Numbered from the stretch's first letter, positions 8,881 through 20,088 are shown. The stretch is 64,000 nt of DNA from Adiantum capillus-veneris (GCA_014529385.2 CM043942.1:111596141-111660140); one strand, 5' to 3'. Program-made: numbers and translations. The notes: a model not told the origin generated them from the letters alone.

Positions 8881-11562
8881 TCACTCTAGGTAGCTTATCT
8901 TTCTTTTTGTGCACAAAGCAATGCACTCTTTGTTGATTTCCTTGAGATTCTTCATATTCTTCAAGCTATGTGTGCATTTGTGCAATCCTAGTACCAACAA
9001 CAATATCTCCTGACACCAAGATATGTTTTGTTTACAGCTGGTATAACTTGTAGCCTTTGCTTTGAGGACCGTAACCAGCAAAAATGCACTCGGAAGCTTT
9101 ATTATCCAGTTTTCTACTCTAATATCTCCAATTTGTGTGTGCATTTGTGCAACACTAATACAAACAAAAATATCTTGTGAAACTAGGATATGCTTTGTTT
9201 AAAGATGTTATAACTTGCAACTTGTGCTTTGAGGACTATAACCAACAAAAATGCATTTGATAGCTTTATCATCCAATCTTCTACTCTACTTTTGTGGCAC
9301 CAAAGTAAAATCTAAACAACCAAAAATGTGCATGTGATCAATAGATGGCTTCTTATCATGCCACTCTTTAGAAGGAATCATATAATGCAAGCCTTTGGTA
9401 GGACATCTATTAAGTAAATAAGTAGTACACATGGCAGACCCAAGCCAAACAAAGTGAGGTAAGGCTTGACTCTTGGCCATACATAGTGCCATCTCCCTAA
9501 AAGACCCATTTTTTTCCAACAATACCATTTTGTTGAGGTGTATATGGCATTGTATTTATCCCACAACTAGAAAGAAATGCATTAAATTCATGAGACATAT
9601 CCTCTTCCCCTTAATCTGAATGGAGGCTATCCATAGCACATTTAGAGACATTTTCAACAATAACCACAATTTTTTTGAAACATATGAACACTTTGGACTT
9701 AGCTTTACGCCGATACACCCTTGCATGCTTGGTTTCATTATCAATGAAAGTCACAAAATACAGGTATTTACCAAAGGTTGTGGACTTTGCATAGGCCCAC
9801 AAACATTACTATGCACAGTATGTAGTCCTTACTAAACCATCCTTGAGAAACTTCAAACATTGTGTCTTACCCAAAATAGCCTTCACAAACATTTTTAGAA
9901 GGTGCTTCAAGAGGCGAAAAAAGAAGCGACCATATCAGATTTTTGCAAACATAGCAAACTGGCAAAACTTAGATGCCCAAAACATGCATGCCAAAGTTTT
10001 GCATTTCAAACAGCCTTTGAGTCCACAACTGCATTTTTGAAATTTATCCTACACTTTTCATGGCAAATTGAGCTCATATTGCCCACGACAAAAAATGCTA
10101 AATGCAACAATTTCATCACCAAAACTAACATCATGAATTGTACATCCATCGTCCACAAATTTGACAACAAGAACATGTCTTGCAAGTGAAAATACAAAGA
10201 AAAAGGTTGTTTTTTCTCCTTGGTACATGAAGTGCATCAACAAGTGTGAAAGAAATTTCATTCACAGTAGTTTCCAAAATCTTTCCACCTCCGTTGATTG
10301 GATATGAGGCATTGTTGGCACAAGTGACTCTATTCCCATGAGGGCCAACCTCAAGAGATGTAAATGTAAATAAGTCTTGATGCAAAGAAGGATTATAAGT
10401 TCACTCTATAGCGAATTTCCATTCTCCATCTACATCATCATCAAACTATCCATTTTTATAATAGCTTCATTTGGTAGTAGATACAACCTCTTTCTTCTTA
10501 GCTTCTTTTGCCTTCAACTTAAGATATTGCTTTATCGAGTGATCATTTGCCTTGCAATAATGGTAATGCATTTTCTTTTTGCCTTTTTCACCAATATTCC
10601 TAGACGATGTTTTTCCATTAGAAGCACTAGACATAAGTAATCTACTACTCACAAAAGAACCACTAGAAGCGGTTAAATTGTTGTTACCACCTCCTCTTAG
10701 AGGAGCAACAAAAGCGTGTTCAAGTGCACACTGTTTAGCCGAATCATGTAACAACAATGTACATAATGCATCAAACTTGATAGGTCAAGGGTTTCTTTGG
10801 GTCATAAGTTTCCTAGCAAAAGTTGGGTAAGAGTCTAGCAATGCATCGAGAACAATCTATACAAGTGAACCATTAGAAATTACTTCACTTGTAGAAATGA
10901 GTTTCTCATTAATATCCTTTATACTAGCAAGAAAAGTGATGATGTCATCCTTCTCTGACATTAATATTCGACTCTAGCTCTTTACACAACAATGTTATTT
11001 TTGCCTCATGCAATTTTATATAAAGACCAGCCAAAGTATGTCAAGTTTGTTTTGTTGATTTTGTTGAGAAAATGTGAGTAGTAATCGTACGCTACTCATA
11101 TATTGAAACCAATGCATGAGTGTGTGCATCTTTTACATCCCAATGAGATTGCTCAATTGTAGGCAAAACAACTCTATCAACAATAGATCTGCTAGAACCT
11201 ACAACATCCTCAACAAAGCCTATATCTACAAAAGGTGTGGGTACTTCAATGCCCTGTACAAGAGTTCATACGGTCCTTGAAATAAGAAAATGCATCATCA
11301 TCTAAGTCTACATTGGGTAGTTGTCCCCATCCAATGTGTCCTTTACAACAAACATCTTGAAAGCATTTGTGTTTTTGCAGCCAGTGAATTTGCTTGCGCT
11401 CAATGTGAAAACTACCCAAAAGAGGAAAAATGAAGTAGGACTACCACATGCTATGTAGCACAATCCAAAGAGGATTGTAAGGAAAATTGCACTGACAAAA
11501 GTTTTGCACAACATGATGACATTGCCTACATAGTACTGCTTTGTAGTGGAAACAGAGGACAA
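8881..11562 (-). mobile_element. decayed Ty1/copia retrotransposon, minus strand, lacks RT
   Basis: Reading right to left, the gag starts near 11360 (DTLDGDNYPMW) and continues through IKDINEKLISTSEV at about 10930. A zinc-knuckle remnant (YHYCKANDHSIKQYLKLK, with first and last Cys replaced by Tyr) lies at about 10510-10570. The protease region (GGGKILETTVNEISFTLVDA, LHVPRRKNNLF) is at 10210-10330. The integrase core (FGKYLYFVTFIDNETKHARV) is at about 9690-9790, and its C-terminal part (TTYLLNRCPTKGLHYMIPS, MHIFGCLDF) at 9290-9530. It ends in a duplicated stretch at 8970-9290. It is broken by stops and frameshifts, and RT and RNase H are missing. It is related to the plus-strand copy at 5.7-8.6 kb, so the two make an imperfect inverted pair. 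Confidence 0.8.
8972..9290 (-). repeat. tandem duplication of about 165 bp inside copia
   Basis: The stretch with AATATCTCCTGACACCAAG to TTCTACTCTAATATC is repeated at about 9135-9290 with AATATCTTGTGAAACTAGG to TTCTACTCTACTTT. Both copies encode the part following FGCLDF (the conserved 'F-GY' region of copia integrase). Confidence 0.7.
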
Positions 11563-12541
11563 AGTAAGCTCGGATCAAACTTTTGAGCCCACCAAGCTCT
11601 ACGAGCTTTCCCAAAGTATCTATTGACCTACTGACCCTCACCAAAACTCACTCAAATTGAAGAAAGTGAGCCAACAGGTGCTAAAAACACTGGCAACTAT
11701 GTGTGGGAGGATGCAACCTGCTCTAATACAGAACTAGGGTTGCAAGGATGTACACACTGTTATCTGCTCATCAAACAAGAGCTGGAGAAAGAGCATCAAA
11801 TGGGATGCCACTCATTTCTTAAAATCCAATCGAATGTGTTAAATCCCTTTGTATCATTGAAAAATCCCGCAAAGTTCAAATCCGTTTGTAATATTATTGA
11901 TTGCCAATGAGCCTAAAGGGGTTGAGGGCCTCCAATTTTGTAATCATAATGTGAGATCCACAACCCGCCAATACCAAGATCGGGATGGGATCCTTGACAG
12001 GCCCTCTAGGTTTGATAAGAATCGGAGTCTCTAAACAAGAAAAATCCAAGGAATAGACCTTTACCATTCACAATGGCTTGGGTCTATAGCCTTAGAAGAA
12101 GACCTAGTCTTGTCTCGCAACGGAAACGAAACAACGTATTAAAATCCAAAAAACTATTTCGTCCCTATAACTTCCACAAATTGGGCTTAGGTATCCTCGA
12201 CCAGCGCTTTTTTCCCTCTAACATATGTGAGGGCACAGCCACTAGTGGACTCCTCTTCCAAGTGGAGAGTTTCTAGATGCTTTCAGTGCGGGGGAATGGA
12301 TAGTTACCTGACAAGTTAGGTCCACCCCGCACTCACACATGATTCATTTGTTATTTAATTACTACCATTTTCTTATCACAATTAAAATAATGATTTTTTT
12401 AATCCTTGATAACCAGATTTCATGAAAACAACCCTTAAAAACAATATTGAAAACATTCTTTTTGCAAACAGACATCTTTAAACTTAAGATAGGGTACTAT
12501 CAATCAAAAGATTGTCCATAATAACCATGACCAGTACTCTT
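11563..12541. other. possible copia primer site and LTR remnant, otherwise unrecognised
   Basis: At 11719-11732 the plus strand reads GCTCTAATACAGAA, a degraded match to the complement of the initiator-Met tRNA primer site (GCTCTGATACCA) common in copia elements. It sits about 370 bp upstream (minus sense) of the gag start, where the primer site should be. Sequence to its right, up to about 12300, might be the 5' LTR, but I cannot define its edge. No gene is seen. Confidence 0.25.
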
Positions 12542-12826
12542 CTTGTCTCAAGACCACCTAAGGGTGAAAAAACGGCACCCATTCCTTATTCATAATCCGG
12601 AGTGGATAAACCCCCACCCAAGGTTATGTGTGCCTATACAAACCAGTTGCCCATACAACCGGGCGGCTCCCCTAGGATAAAAACGGTATCCTAACTTATG
12701 TAGAAACATCAAGACATGACACGGAGTAGAAACTCATCATTCATGGGGGTAACCGACTTATCCGTGGCTGGAAATCCATCATTATCATCAATTTATACCA
12801 AGGAGTCGGAGGTGTCTTGAGACAAG
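12542..12826. repeat. inverted repeat, 17-18 bp arms, about 250-bp loop
   Basis: CTTGTCTCAAGACCACCT at 12542-12559 is the reverse complement of AGGTGTCTTGAGACAAG at 12810-12826 apart from one extra base. It might be the ends of a foldback element or chance pairing in degenerate transposon sequence. Confidence 0.5.
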
Positions 12827-12948
12827 CTGTCTTAAGGATGATCACACTCCTTACGTATGCAATGTTAACTTATAAAAGAACTTAAACTAATCAAAGACTT
12901 AATTGAATAATGGGAAACCCACCTAGGACTGATCGGCCATCTGCTGCT

Positions 12949-13089
12949 GCTGCACTGGCGCCTGAAGACTCTCCTCTGTAGGCTTACTACTAGGCCCAGC
13001 TTCATCGTCGTGCGACATTCTAGTTCTTTATAGAGCTCTATCCTCATCATTAGATTTAGGATTGGCTTGGGTCCTTTTAGGTGCCATAA
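12949..13089 (-). pseudogene. gypsy gag N-terminal remnant (MAPKR...)
   Basis: An ATG at 13087-13089 opens MAPKRTQANPKSNDEDRAL, then a TAA, then RTRMSHDDEAGPSSKP and a Gln-rich tail to a TAG near 12940. Basic, low-complexity starts like this are common in plant gypsy gag proteins. Its place just inside (minus sense) the long LTR to its right supports a gag start. Nothing recognisable as gag follows to the left, so the element is truncated. Confidence 0.35.
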
Positions 13090-13798
13090 CTTCTTATCCT
13101 TATAAAAAGGACGTTTAATCATCAGGTAAATAATTCAAAAGCTAGACTTAACCTTTGTATCCAATTTTACCCAAATCTAGGTTAAATTTGTGGTCTTAAT
13201 TGGTAGATTCTTGTCCTAGTAATTGTTTATTTACCTATATAGGTATGATAACTTTTTCCACAGCTTCTCTAAGGGTTTTCTAAGCTATCCTAATTTTCTA
13301 TATCTTTTTTCTAATTTTCCCATCAAATTTTAAGCTTGGAGTCTGCTTATTTTGAGCTTAATATTTATTCTATTTGTTTTCTCTTAAAGATTTTATTTCC
13401 TCACCTTTATATCATAGGTTTACGCTTACTATAATTTTCCTAAAAACTTTTGACTGCAAAGTCTATTTATTTTAATTAATCTTTTGCTATATATGGGACT
13501 TTTGATCAATTATAATTTCCTAAACTTCCTAATTAACTATGGTATAATGAGAAGAAATAGATAAGGATATTTTTCACCTCTTATTATTATCTTTTAATTT
13601 TCCAACCTAATTATCTAATTTTTATATTTGATTTTTAGCTAAAATTAGTATAATTCGACTTAGATAAATATCTATACTAATTTATTAACCTTGACATAAT
13701 CATCAAAGCCTCTTTATCATGTAATTTATCTTTAATAAATGAAATGTAATCATATAACATGATTTACTAATTTCCCCTTTAAATTATCTTCAAAAATA

Positions 13799-14880
13799 GG
13801 ATCTTTTAACTAAGATAATTAGCTTAATTAACTTTATATGGTTAAGCTAATTATCATATGTCTCTAATGTTTTATTTACCTCTGAAAATTATCTCAAATC
13901 TTGTTAGTGTAATTTGCTATTTTTCCCCTTTTATTTTCCCTTAAAAATAGTATTTTTCTACTGAGATGGTTAGGTAAACTAACTATCTCTGGTTAAGATA
14001 ATTAGCATGGGTTTCTTAAGATGATTTTTACTTTGATAATTATCTCAAAGCTTTTTAGATTAATTTTCTATTTTCCCTCTTTTATTTTCCCATAAAAATA
14101 GTGTTTTTTTGCTAAGAAAATTAGTTAAACTAATTATCTATAGTTAACATAACTATCATAAGTTTCTTAAGATAGTTTTTATCTCTGATAATTATCTCAA
14201 ATCTTTTTGGATTAATTTGCTTTTTTTTTCTTTTATGTTTTCATAAAAACAGTGTTTTTCTACTGAGATCATTAGTTAAACTAATTAATTGTAGTTAAGA
14301 TAATTATCACGTGTTTCCTAAGATGTAATTTAGCTTTGATAATTATCTCAAAGCTTTTTGGATGAGTTTGCTATTTTCCCTTATTTAGTTTGTCATAAAA
14401 AACAGTGTTTTTCTCCTGAGATAATTAGTTAAACTAATTATCTGTAGTTAAGATAACTATCACGGGTTTCTTAAGATGAGCTATATCTTTGATAACTATC
14501 TCAAAGCTTTTTGGATTAATTTGCTAGTTTCTCCTTTTATTTTCTCAAAAAAACAGTGTTTTTCTGCTGAGATAATTAGCTAAACTAATTATTTGTAGTT
14601 AAGATAATTATCATGAGTTTCTTAAGATAAATTTTACCTCTGATAATTATCTCAAATATTTTTGGATTAGTTTACTATTTTCTCCCGTTTATTTTCTCAT
14701 AAAAACAGTGTTTCTCTGCTGAGATAATGAGTTAAACTAATTATCTGAGGGTAAGATAGCTATCACGGGTTTCTTAAGATGTGGTTTACGTTTGATAATT
14801 ATGTCAAAGCTTTTTGGATTAATTTGATCATTTTTCCACTTATTTTTCTCTAAGAAACAATGTAATTTTTCTTATATAAT
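13799..14880. repeat. about eight tandem 151-bp repeats inside the LTR
   Basis: The marker CAGTGTTTTTC and its variants recurs at about 13799, 13948, 14099, 14250, 14403, 14554, 14706 and 14857, a spacing of 149-153 bp. Each unit also has TAATTAGTTAAACTAATTA, TTAAGATAACTATCA and TTTCTTAAGATG. The inverted LTR copy at 38.3-39.9 kb has only about four units. Confidence 0.85.
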
Positions 14881-15316
14881 TACAAAAATTATTCAAAAAA
14901 TTAAAAGATAATCTTCTTAGCATCTTGACAATCTAACAAAGCTCTGATAATTATCTTATCTAAATATAAGTTTAATTAGTATAATTATCATTAATTTATG
15001 ATTCAAATGAGTAATTTCATCCCTAATATAATATAATAATTAACTAGATTAGTATCCTTAAGCTTAATCTCAATAATCAGCCGAGAATTAAGAATTAGGA
15101 GAGAAGTATAAGTAGGTTTAATCTTCTTAATTAATTAAATGAATTAAGAAAATGTAAATAGATTAACACAGTTCTGCTAATTAAAAAGGATTAGTGCTAA
15201 TTACCGTTGATTAACCAACTAGAGCTTTGCTCTCTAGTGCTTTTTGAGTAGAGATCCCTCTAGATGAGAGAGAATTCGCCAAGGCTCCGAGTCAATTCCA
15301 AATTGTGAAGCACGGG

Positions 15317-15331
15317 GTCGTATTTATGAGT
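15317..15331 (-). promoter_or_regulatory. LTR TATA box (predicted)
   Basis: The minus strand reads CTCATAAATACGACC in a conserved block of the LTR. The homologous plus-strand copy at about 38773-38788 reads CCTATAAATACGACC. Conservation in two copies supports a core promoter. Confidence 0.5.
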
Positions 15332-15807
15332 TTCTGGGCACTCACTGGCTGAATATGGCAGTAACTTGCATCCCAAGGCAGCCCTACAGCTCCACATGTG
15401 CCCCCTGCTACTAATTTCAACCTGGGCAAGTTCATTACTGCCCCACACAGCCCCCCCCAGCTTCGAGAATCAATTTTTGCTATTTTTCCTGGCTTTTAAT
15501 TATTAAAATTGGAAATATCGACAATTTCTAGAACCTTAGGATAAAAAGTCTTTAGCATAATTACTAAAACCATTCAATTTTACTTAACTAATTAAATTCA
15601 TAGTGTAACCTTTCAGAGCCCGTAACTTTTCCAGATTTTATTGGAATTTGGTTCTGAAAAATTCTAACCCTAGTAAAGCTCTGGTTACGGTTCCAAAATA
15701 CCAATATTTTCCATAGTTGGATCATTCTATAGTGTTTTCTTAACAACCAAGTTAATTTGATCAGGCTTTGTACAATTCTAAGGTTTCAGAAACTGGAAAC
15801 CTTACAA

Positions 15808-16480
15808 TCACCCCAACTTAAGCAATTGAGATTTCCTCACCTCAACCGAATTTGGGGAAATCTTTGAGAAGAGAAATTCATCCTCCCAAGTGCATCTTTG
15901 GTGGGATAATCTTTCCACTTTACCAAATGTTACTGATTACTCTAAGAGTTCTTTGTATTTTTTCAAGGATACACTCTGGTGAGAGTTTCTACACTTCCTT
16001 ACTAATTACTTGCTACTCAATTTTATCCTAAGAAACTCTCAGTGTTGAGCCCATCTTAAAAACCTTTACAAACTAGTTGTATCGTCTCAAAAACCAGATT
16101 AAATCCATTCTATAAAAGATCCATTTATCCACCTTGTCAACATGAACGCACTCGGCCTAACTGACTATTCAAAGCAATCAGCGTTTGACAAGTATCATGT
16201 ATTCGATCTTTGCCAATCTGAATGCGCTCGACGTGTTCTTGCCATCTTGAGCAATCTGCATTCGGCACAAGCTTCCACTATTGCACCAGAGGTACCCCCT
16301 CTGTGATCTAACCTGGTTGATCAACAATATGTAAAGGGTTTTAAGAAGTATCATACCAAGAGTTCTTTTTGGCTTCCTATTAGTCTTGTACCCTAATACT
16401 TTCATATCTAGGTCATTTTCCAAGGAAGGATATCGTGTGCACAAAGAATGTGAGTTGGTTTCTTGATAACTATCTCATTC
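15808..16480 (-). pseudogene. gypsy pol C-terminus with chromodomain remnant
   Basis: Just upstream (minus sense) of the LTR, broken frames give PECILEKIQRTLR, then LVKWKDYPTKDA, then WEDEFLFSKISP, ending KSQLLKLG and a TGA at 15808-15810, two bases before the LTR edge. This is the layout of a chromodomain at the end of a chromovirus pol (LVKWK.YP...TWE). One single-base shift falls in the hydrophobic core and another before the TWE motif, so it is not functional. The sequence from about 15990 to 16480 is degenerate and probably pol tail. RT and most of integrase are missing between this and the gag at 16733. Confidence 0.65.
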
Positions 16481-16732
16481 TCAAGATTCAAATTCTTTTC
16501 TTACTATCAAGAACCTCTGCCTTATTTGCTAGTTCAACCCTTAATTTTTTTGATTGAATGCTAATTTAAATTTAGACTCCTTAAGTAATTTTGGGAAAGA
16601 AAATAATGTATACCATTATAATATATAAGTAACTCAAAGTTTTACATTATCGACCTATAGTGGTTTACAAAACTGCCTATTGTTGTTGAGCTCTAGGATT
16701 ACTAACTGTAGCCAAGCGAGTGGCTCTTTCAT
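16445..16732. other. gag-to-pol-tail junction, internal deletion
   Basis: Only about 250 bp separate the gag stop and the pol tail, where several kilobases of protease, RT, RNase H and integrase should lie. No conserved motif is visible here. Confidence 0.5.
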
Positions 16733-17461
16733 CTACCCGTTCATTAAGGTTGGTTCTCCCATGATTGCATAAGCTCTGGCTCCTCTTGCTCTTCCTCTAC
16801 CTCGTCCTCCATTTCTACCTCCTCTTAGATTATCTCCTTGATTTTGAGGAATGGCTCTAGCAGTAGTTTGAGGGTTTTTCTCTTCAGGACAGTTATTTCT
16901 ATAGCTCCCCATTTGATTGCATCCATAGCACCTAATGTTTGGGAAGGTCTGCTCCAAGTTCACTGTTGTAGCTACTCCACATTGTTGATATCTTTGGTTG
17001 AAAGTTCCTCTGGCTCTTCCCCTAAAGTTATTAATTCCATTAAAGTTCCTTGTGGAGTTGGTTCCTTCGGCTGCAAGAGGCTTAGCCCTAAGAAGGGCAT
17101 CCTGTATTGATGTAGGCCTCATGGCTTCGAGACGTGTACTGAGGGGTTTATTGAGGACTTGACAGAAACGGGCAATTTGTTGCTCCATGGTCATCTGATG
17201 AGCATAGCGTTGTAAAGACACAAACTTGGTGTAGTACTCCTCTAATGAAAGTCCTAGCTGGCATAGATCAAATAATTTGTTCATCTTGATAGCTTGATGT
17301 GCAGGAGGGAGATAGCGTTCTTTGATTGCCTGCTTCATTTTCTCCCAAGATGGACTACTCGTGGGATTATCTCTGCAGTGTTGCTTCCGCCAAAGTTTGA
17401 CATCTCCAGTGAGACGGAACATCCAGTCCGCTAAAGGTCGAAGAGAAGTATAGTGTTGCAT
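16733..17461 (-). CDS. Ty3/gypsy gag, chimeric N-terminus
   Basis: A 242-codon open frame. Residues about 12-120 match the retrotransposon capsid pattern (WMFRLTGDVKLWRKQ, WEKMKQAIKERYLPP, LSLEEYYTKFVSLQRYA). A zinc knuckle follows at about residue 178, CYGCNQMGSYRNNC, in which the usual His is replaced by Ser. The tail is a basic Gly/Arg-rich region (GRGRGRARG) that would bind nucleic acid. The first dozen residues (MQHYTSLRPL...) are encoded by the opposite strand of the neighbouring gag-only element, so the start codon was acquired at a breakpoint near 17424. This is the longest intact gag of the chromodomain element whose LTR ends at 15806. It is uninterrupted but probably not functional. 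Confidence 0.75.
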   Translation of the reverse strand: MQHYTSLRPLADWMFRLTGDVKLWRKQHCRDNPTSSPSWEKMKQAIKERYLPPAHQAIKMNKLFDLCQLGLSLEEYYTKFVSLQRYAHQMTMEQQIARFCQVLNKPLSTRLEAMRPTSIQDALLRAKPLAAEGTNSTRNFNGINNFRGRARGTFNQRYQQCGVATTVNLEQTFPNIRCYGCNQMGSYRNNCPEEKNPQTTARAIPQNQGDNLRGGRNGGRGRGRARGARAYAIMGEPTLMNG

Positions 17462-17466
17462 GTTGT

Positions 17467-18395
17467 GTGAATCTGCAACACTATCTTATGTCTTGTGGTG
17501 GTGAGTCCTTGCTAGAAGAAGTGTGGTTTGATTGTACAACTCACTTGATTGAAGAACAGATTTTTGAGGATGACTTGCAAGGGCAAGAAACAAAAGCAGA
17601 TGTATGTCAAGTTGATTTGTCTATGCAGGGGGTGGGGCAACGTTGTCTTGGGGGGCATGTAGAGGTGCACAGTGTAGTTCCAGAGTTTGTGTGTAGCCAT
17701 GGAGAGATAGCTCCAGCAGGTGGCTCTATGGAAACTAATACAGGTGCAACCTATAAGGGAGAGGCTCCATGTAGAGAAGAAGGTTCCACCAACCTTGTTG
17801 GTCATGAGGTGTTTGAATAATAGGTTGAAGCTCTAACAGGTCATACTCTTGAGTATGAAAAGTTGGTCTTGGATCCATTTACAGAGGGTTTAATACAGGT
17901 TTGCAAAGGGCACAGGTTTTCTTGCCTATTAAGCAAGCTCAAGAAAATGGCAAAGCATTGAAGCTATGTGTTGTGTTGTTGATGGATATGTTGTGGCAGG
18001 TTGCTTTGCAAGGTGTAATATGTAGGTTTCAGTCCTCATATGATAAACACGATGCTATGGAAAGTTCTCTAGCAGCTGGCAGGATAGCTATTTATGGTTT
18101 AGGCGCTTCAAATGATGGAAAGTATGCTTATAGTTGGCACGAAGGCTTGTGGATACAAGGTGACAAAGACCTACACTCTGAAGAGTTGCAGAAGAGGCCA
18201 CTTGTTTTTGGATCTAAAGGCGGGGGCAAAGGCTTACATATGCATGATTTAGAGGTAGATGGCCACAGCCATTGTTTTATCTTCGATCCAGGTGGATTTT
18301 ACACCATGTTTAGGGAGCCTATGGCTTTTCATTTGACCCTGGAGGGTGATGCAGTAGCAGACAATTTTCTCTCTATCTCTATCCTATCTATATAG
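17467..18395 (+). pseudogene. unknown conserved ORF of the gag-only element
   Basis: The frame at 17467-17820 ends at a TAA. Protein similarity resumes at once and, after a one-base loss near 17892, continues in the frame 17901-18395 (164 codons, no stop). Recognisable blocks are LMSCGGESLLEE, WFDCTTHLIEE, GGHVEVHSVVPEFVCSHGE, YGLGASNDGKYAYSWHEGLW and FDPGGFYTMFREP, ending SILSI. The same blocks are found in the two array units (46847-45911 and 51094-49950). Conservation over three copies suggests a real ancestral protein of more than 300 residues. I cannot assign a family and see no RT, protease or integrase motif. Confidence 0.55.
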
Positions 18396-18522
18396 CCACT
18401 ATATCATCTTTCTCTTACGTAGTTTATGTACCTATTTTTCATCATTCTATCATATGCAGTCTTCTTTTACCTAAATAATATTGTGGTTGAGCATAAATTC
18501 TCAATGAGGGGGTGGGAATCGA

Positions 18523-20088
18523 TGGTGCACCCAAACCGTGTCGACCTGTGGAAGTGTCAGCAGCAGCAGGAATATGGCATCAGGCAGGTTGATGGTATCG
18601 GACTTTGGCAGGACCCAGATGCATTTTGGAGCATATCTCACAGTGATGTGTATGCCAAATGTGGCTTTTTACTGGTCAAGTTGTGGTTTTGGAGCTCTAT
18701 GGATCGGAATGTTTACAGGTCTCTAAAGTATAGCTTTGATGTGCTATACGGCTTGACTTTTTGGGCTCGTCATTTCGAGGTATTATTGGGTCGAGAGAAG
18801 AGGTATCAAGATGAAGCTTGAACCAGCCTAAATATTGCGATCGATAATGTTGTGTCGGATGCCGCATTGAGTTCAAAGCCAAAAAAATGATCGCATGGTG
18901 ATGCTTGGCGAGTTCTTCTCGTGGAGATGCTTTCAGTATACGAGCCTTGAAGCTTACTCTTGGTCATTGTATTGGGTGGTTATGCTTTGATGAGCAAATC
19001 TAAACGAAGGCATGGCTTCATGGTGGGAACAGTGCCCAAGTCGAAGAAATTTTAAAATAAGTAAACTTTTGAATGGTGGTGAACAGGCAGGGAGAAACGA
19101 GATGGGGACTACCGTCGTCTGGAAGAGGTGGTGTTGCATGCAGCATGGGAAGAGAGCATGAGTGGGCAAGCAAAGAAAAGGCAGGTTGCACCATCTGGAG
19201 GGTCAACTTGTAGGAGAAGGTGGGGACACTTGCATGGCCATTTGTGTAGGGTGCAATTCCATCTAGGGTGTGAGCATATTAAAGGTGGGGACACTTGCAT
19301 GGCCATTTGTGTAGGGTGAAATTCCATCTAGGGTGTGAGCATATTAAAGGTTGCATGGCAATCTGAAGGGGGGACGCCAGTTGCAAAGGAGGTGACCACT
19401 AGCAATATCGCTAGTGGACAAAGAGGGGGAGTCCAAAAGCTGACGAAAATTGGATGCAGCTAGCGGCTCAAGCCTGCAAGTGAGGGAGGCCAGGAGAGGT
19501 TGGGAATGCTCAGGAGCAGCTCTGGACACTACTGTGGAGGACCGGGAGCCTTTCAAGGATGTGATGCCGTGAGCCAAGGAGCAAGGAGAAGGGAAAGTTG
19601 CACCAGGAAATGAGTTGTCAAAACCAGAAGGAGAAGGGGTTGATCAGGACAGAGAAGGCCACAAGGGCGCTGGCCTTGGCTGGCTAAGGGGTGTTGAGAG
19701 CTACACAGAAAAGGGGCGTCCAAGAGAGCCTGTCCAAGTGCAATAAGTGATAGCACATGGAGTTGGGAATCAAGTGGTGGGATGCTTGGATATGGGAGGA
19801 GAACGATACTTGCAAGAAGGCGGGCTGCAAGCTGCTGGGTACAAAGCCGCCAAGACAGCTTGCATAAGAAGGAGGAGAGGAATCGACTTTGCTACCCCAC
19901 TCCTTTAGCCATGTAAACTCATCGGGTACTGCATCGAGGAGGGAGTGTTCTGAGAGGGATCCATCATTGTACATGTTTTGCTAATTGAAACAGCTTGAGT
20001 CTCCATATGCTCCTTATTTGAGTGATCGAGATATATCGTATTTTCTCTCCCACTTTCTTATAACCTAATGTTATCGGGTATATTTGTG
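18523..20088 (+). mobile_element. LTR of the gag-only element (3' truncated)
   Basis: The LTR begins TGGTGCACCCAAACCG right after the polypurine tract. The same edge ends the array exactly at 54073. It carries an open frame to 18821 (QVDGIGLWQDPDAF, WFWSSMDRNVYRSL, WARHFEVLLGRE) that is also present in the other copies. Similarity to the array LTRs stops at about 20088, in the block with TTATAACCTAATGTTATCGG. A 70-bp local duplication (GGACACTTGCATGGCCATTT) is at about 19225 and 19288. Confidence 0.7.

Larger units (their letters stand above)
13561..15806 (-). mobile_element. long gypsy LTR with internal tandem repeats (minus orientation)
   Basis: The right edge is set at 15806, where the minus strand begins TGTAAGGTTTCCAG next to a purine-rich AGTTGGGGTGAT. 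An inverted copy with the same edge starts at 38294. Homology between the copies reaches 13561; the LTR may run on to about 13.15-13.3 kb, ahead of the gag start at 13089. A TATA-like CTCATAAATACGACC lies on the minus strand at about 15317-15331, matching CCTATAAATACGACC in the other copy. The left part is very AT-rich and holds a 151-bp tandem repeat. No intact coding frame is present. Confidence 0.75.
17425..20088 (+). mobile_element. gag-only LTR element, plus-strand truncated copy
   Basis: This is a third copy, inverted, of the roughly 4-kb unit that forms the tandem array at 44.6-54.1 kb. It starts inside the unknown ORF region (homologous to about 50910 in the array), runs through a polypurine tract at about 18505-18520 (GAGGGGGTGGGA) and then an LTR from 18523 (TGGTGCACCC...). 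It stops near 20088, so the last several hundred bases of the LTR are missing. Its gag part is lost at the 17424 breakpoint, where it is fused to gypsy gag. Confidence 0.75.

Noticed and set aside
9620-10261. Plus-strand ORFs in the copia region
   Set aside because: They lie opposite the copia integrase and protease frames and have no protein similarity of their own.
17512-17805. 97-codon minus-strand ORF
   Set aside because: It is antisense to the conserved unknown ORF, which is supported by three copies.
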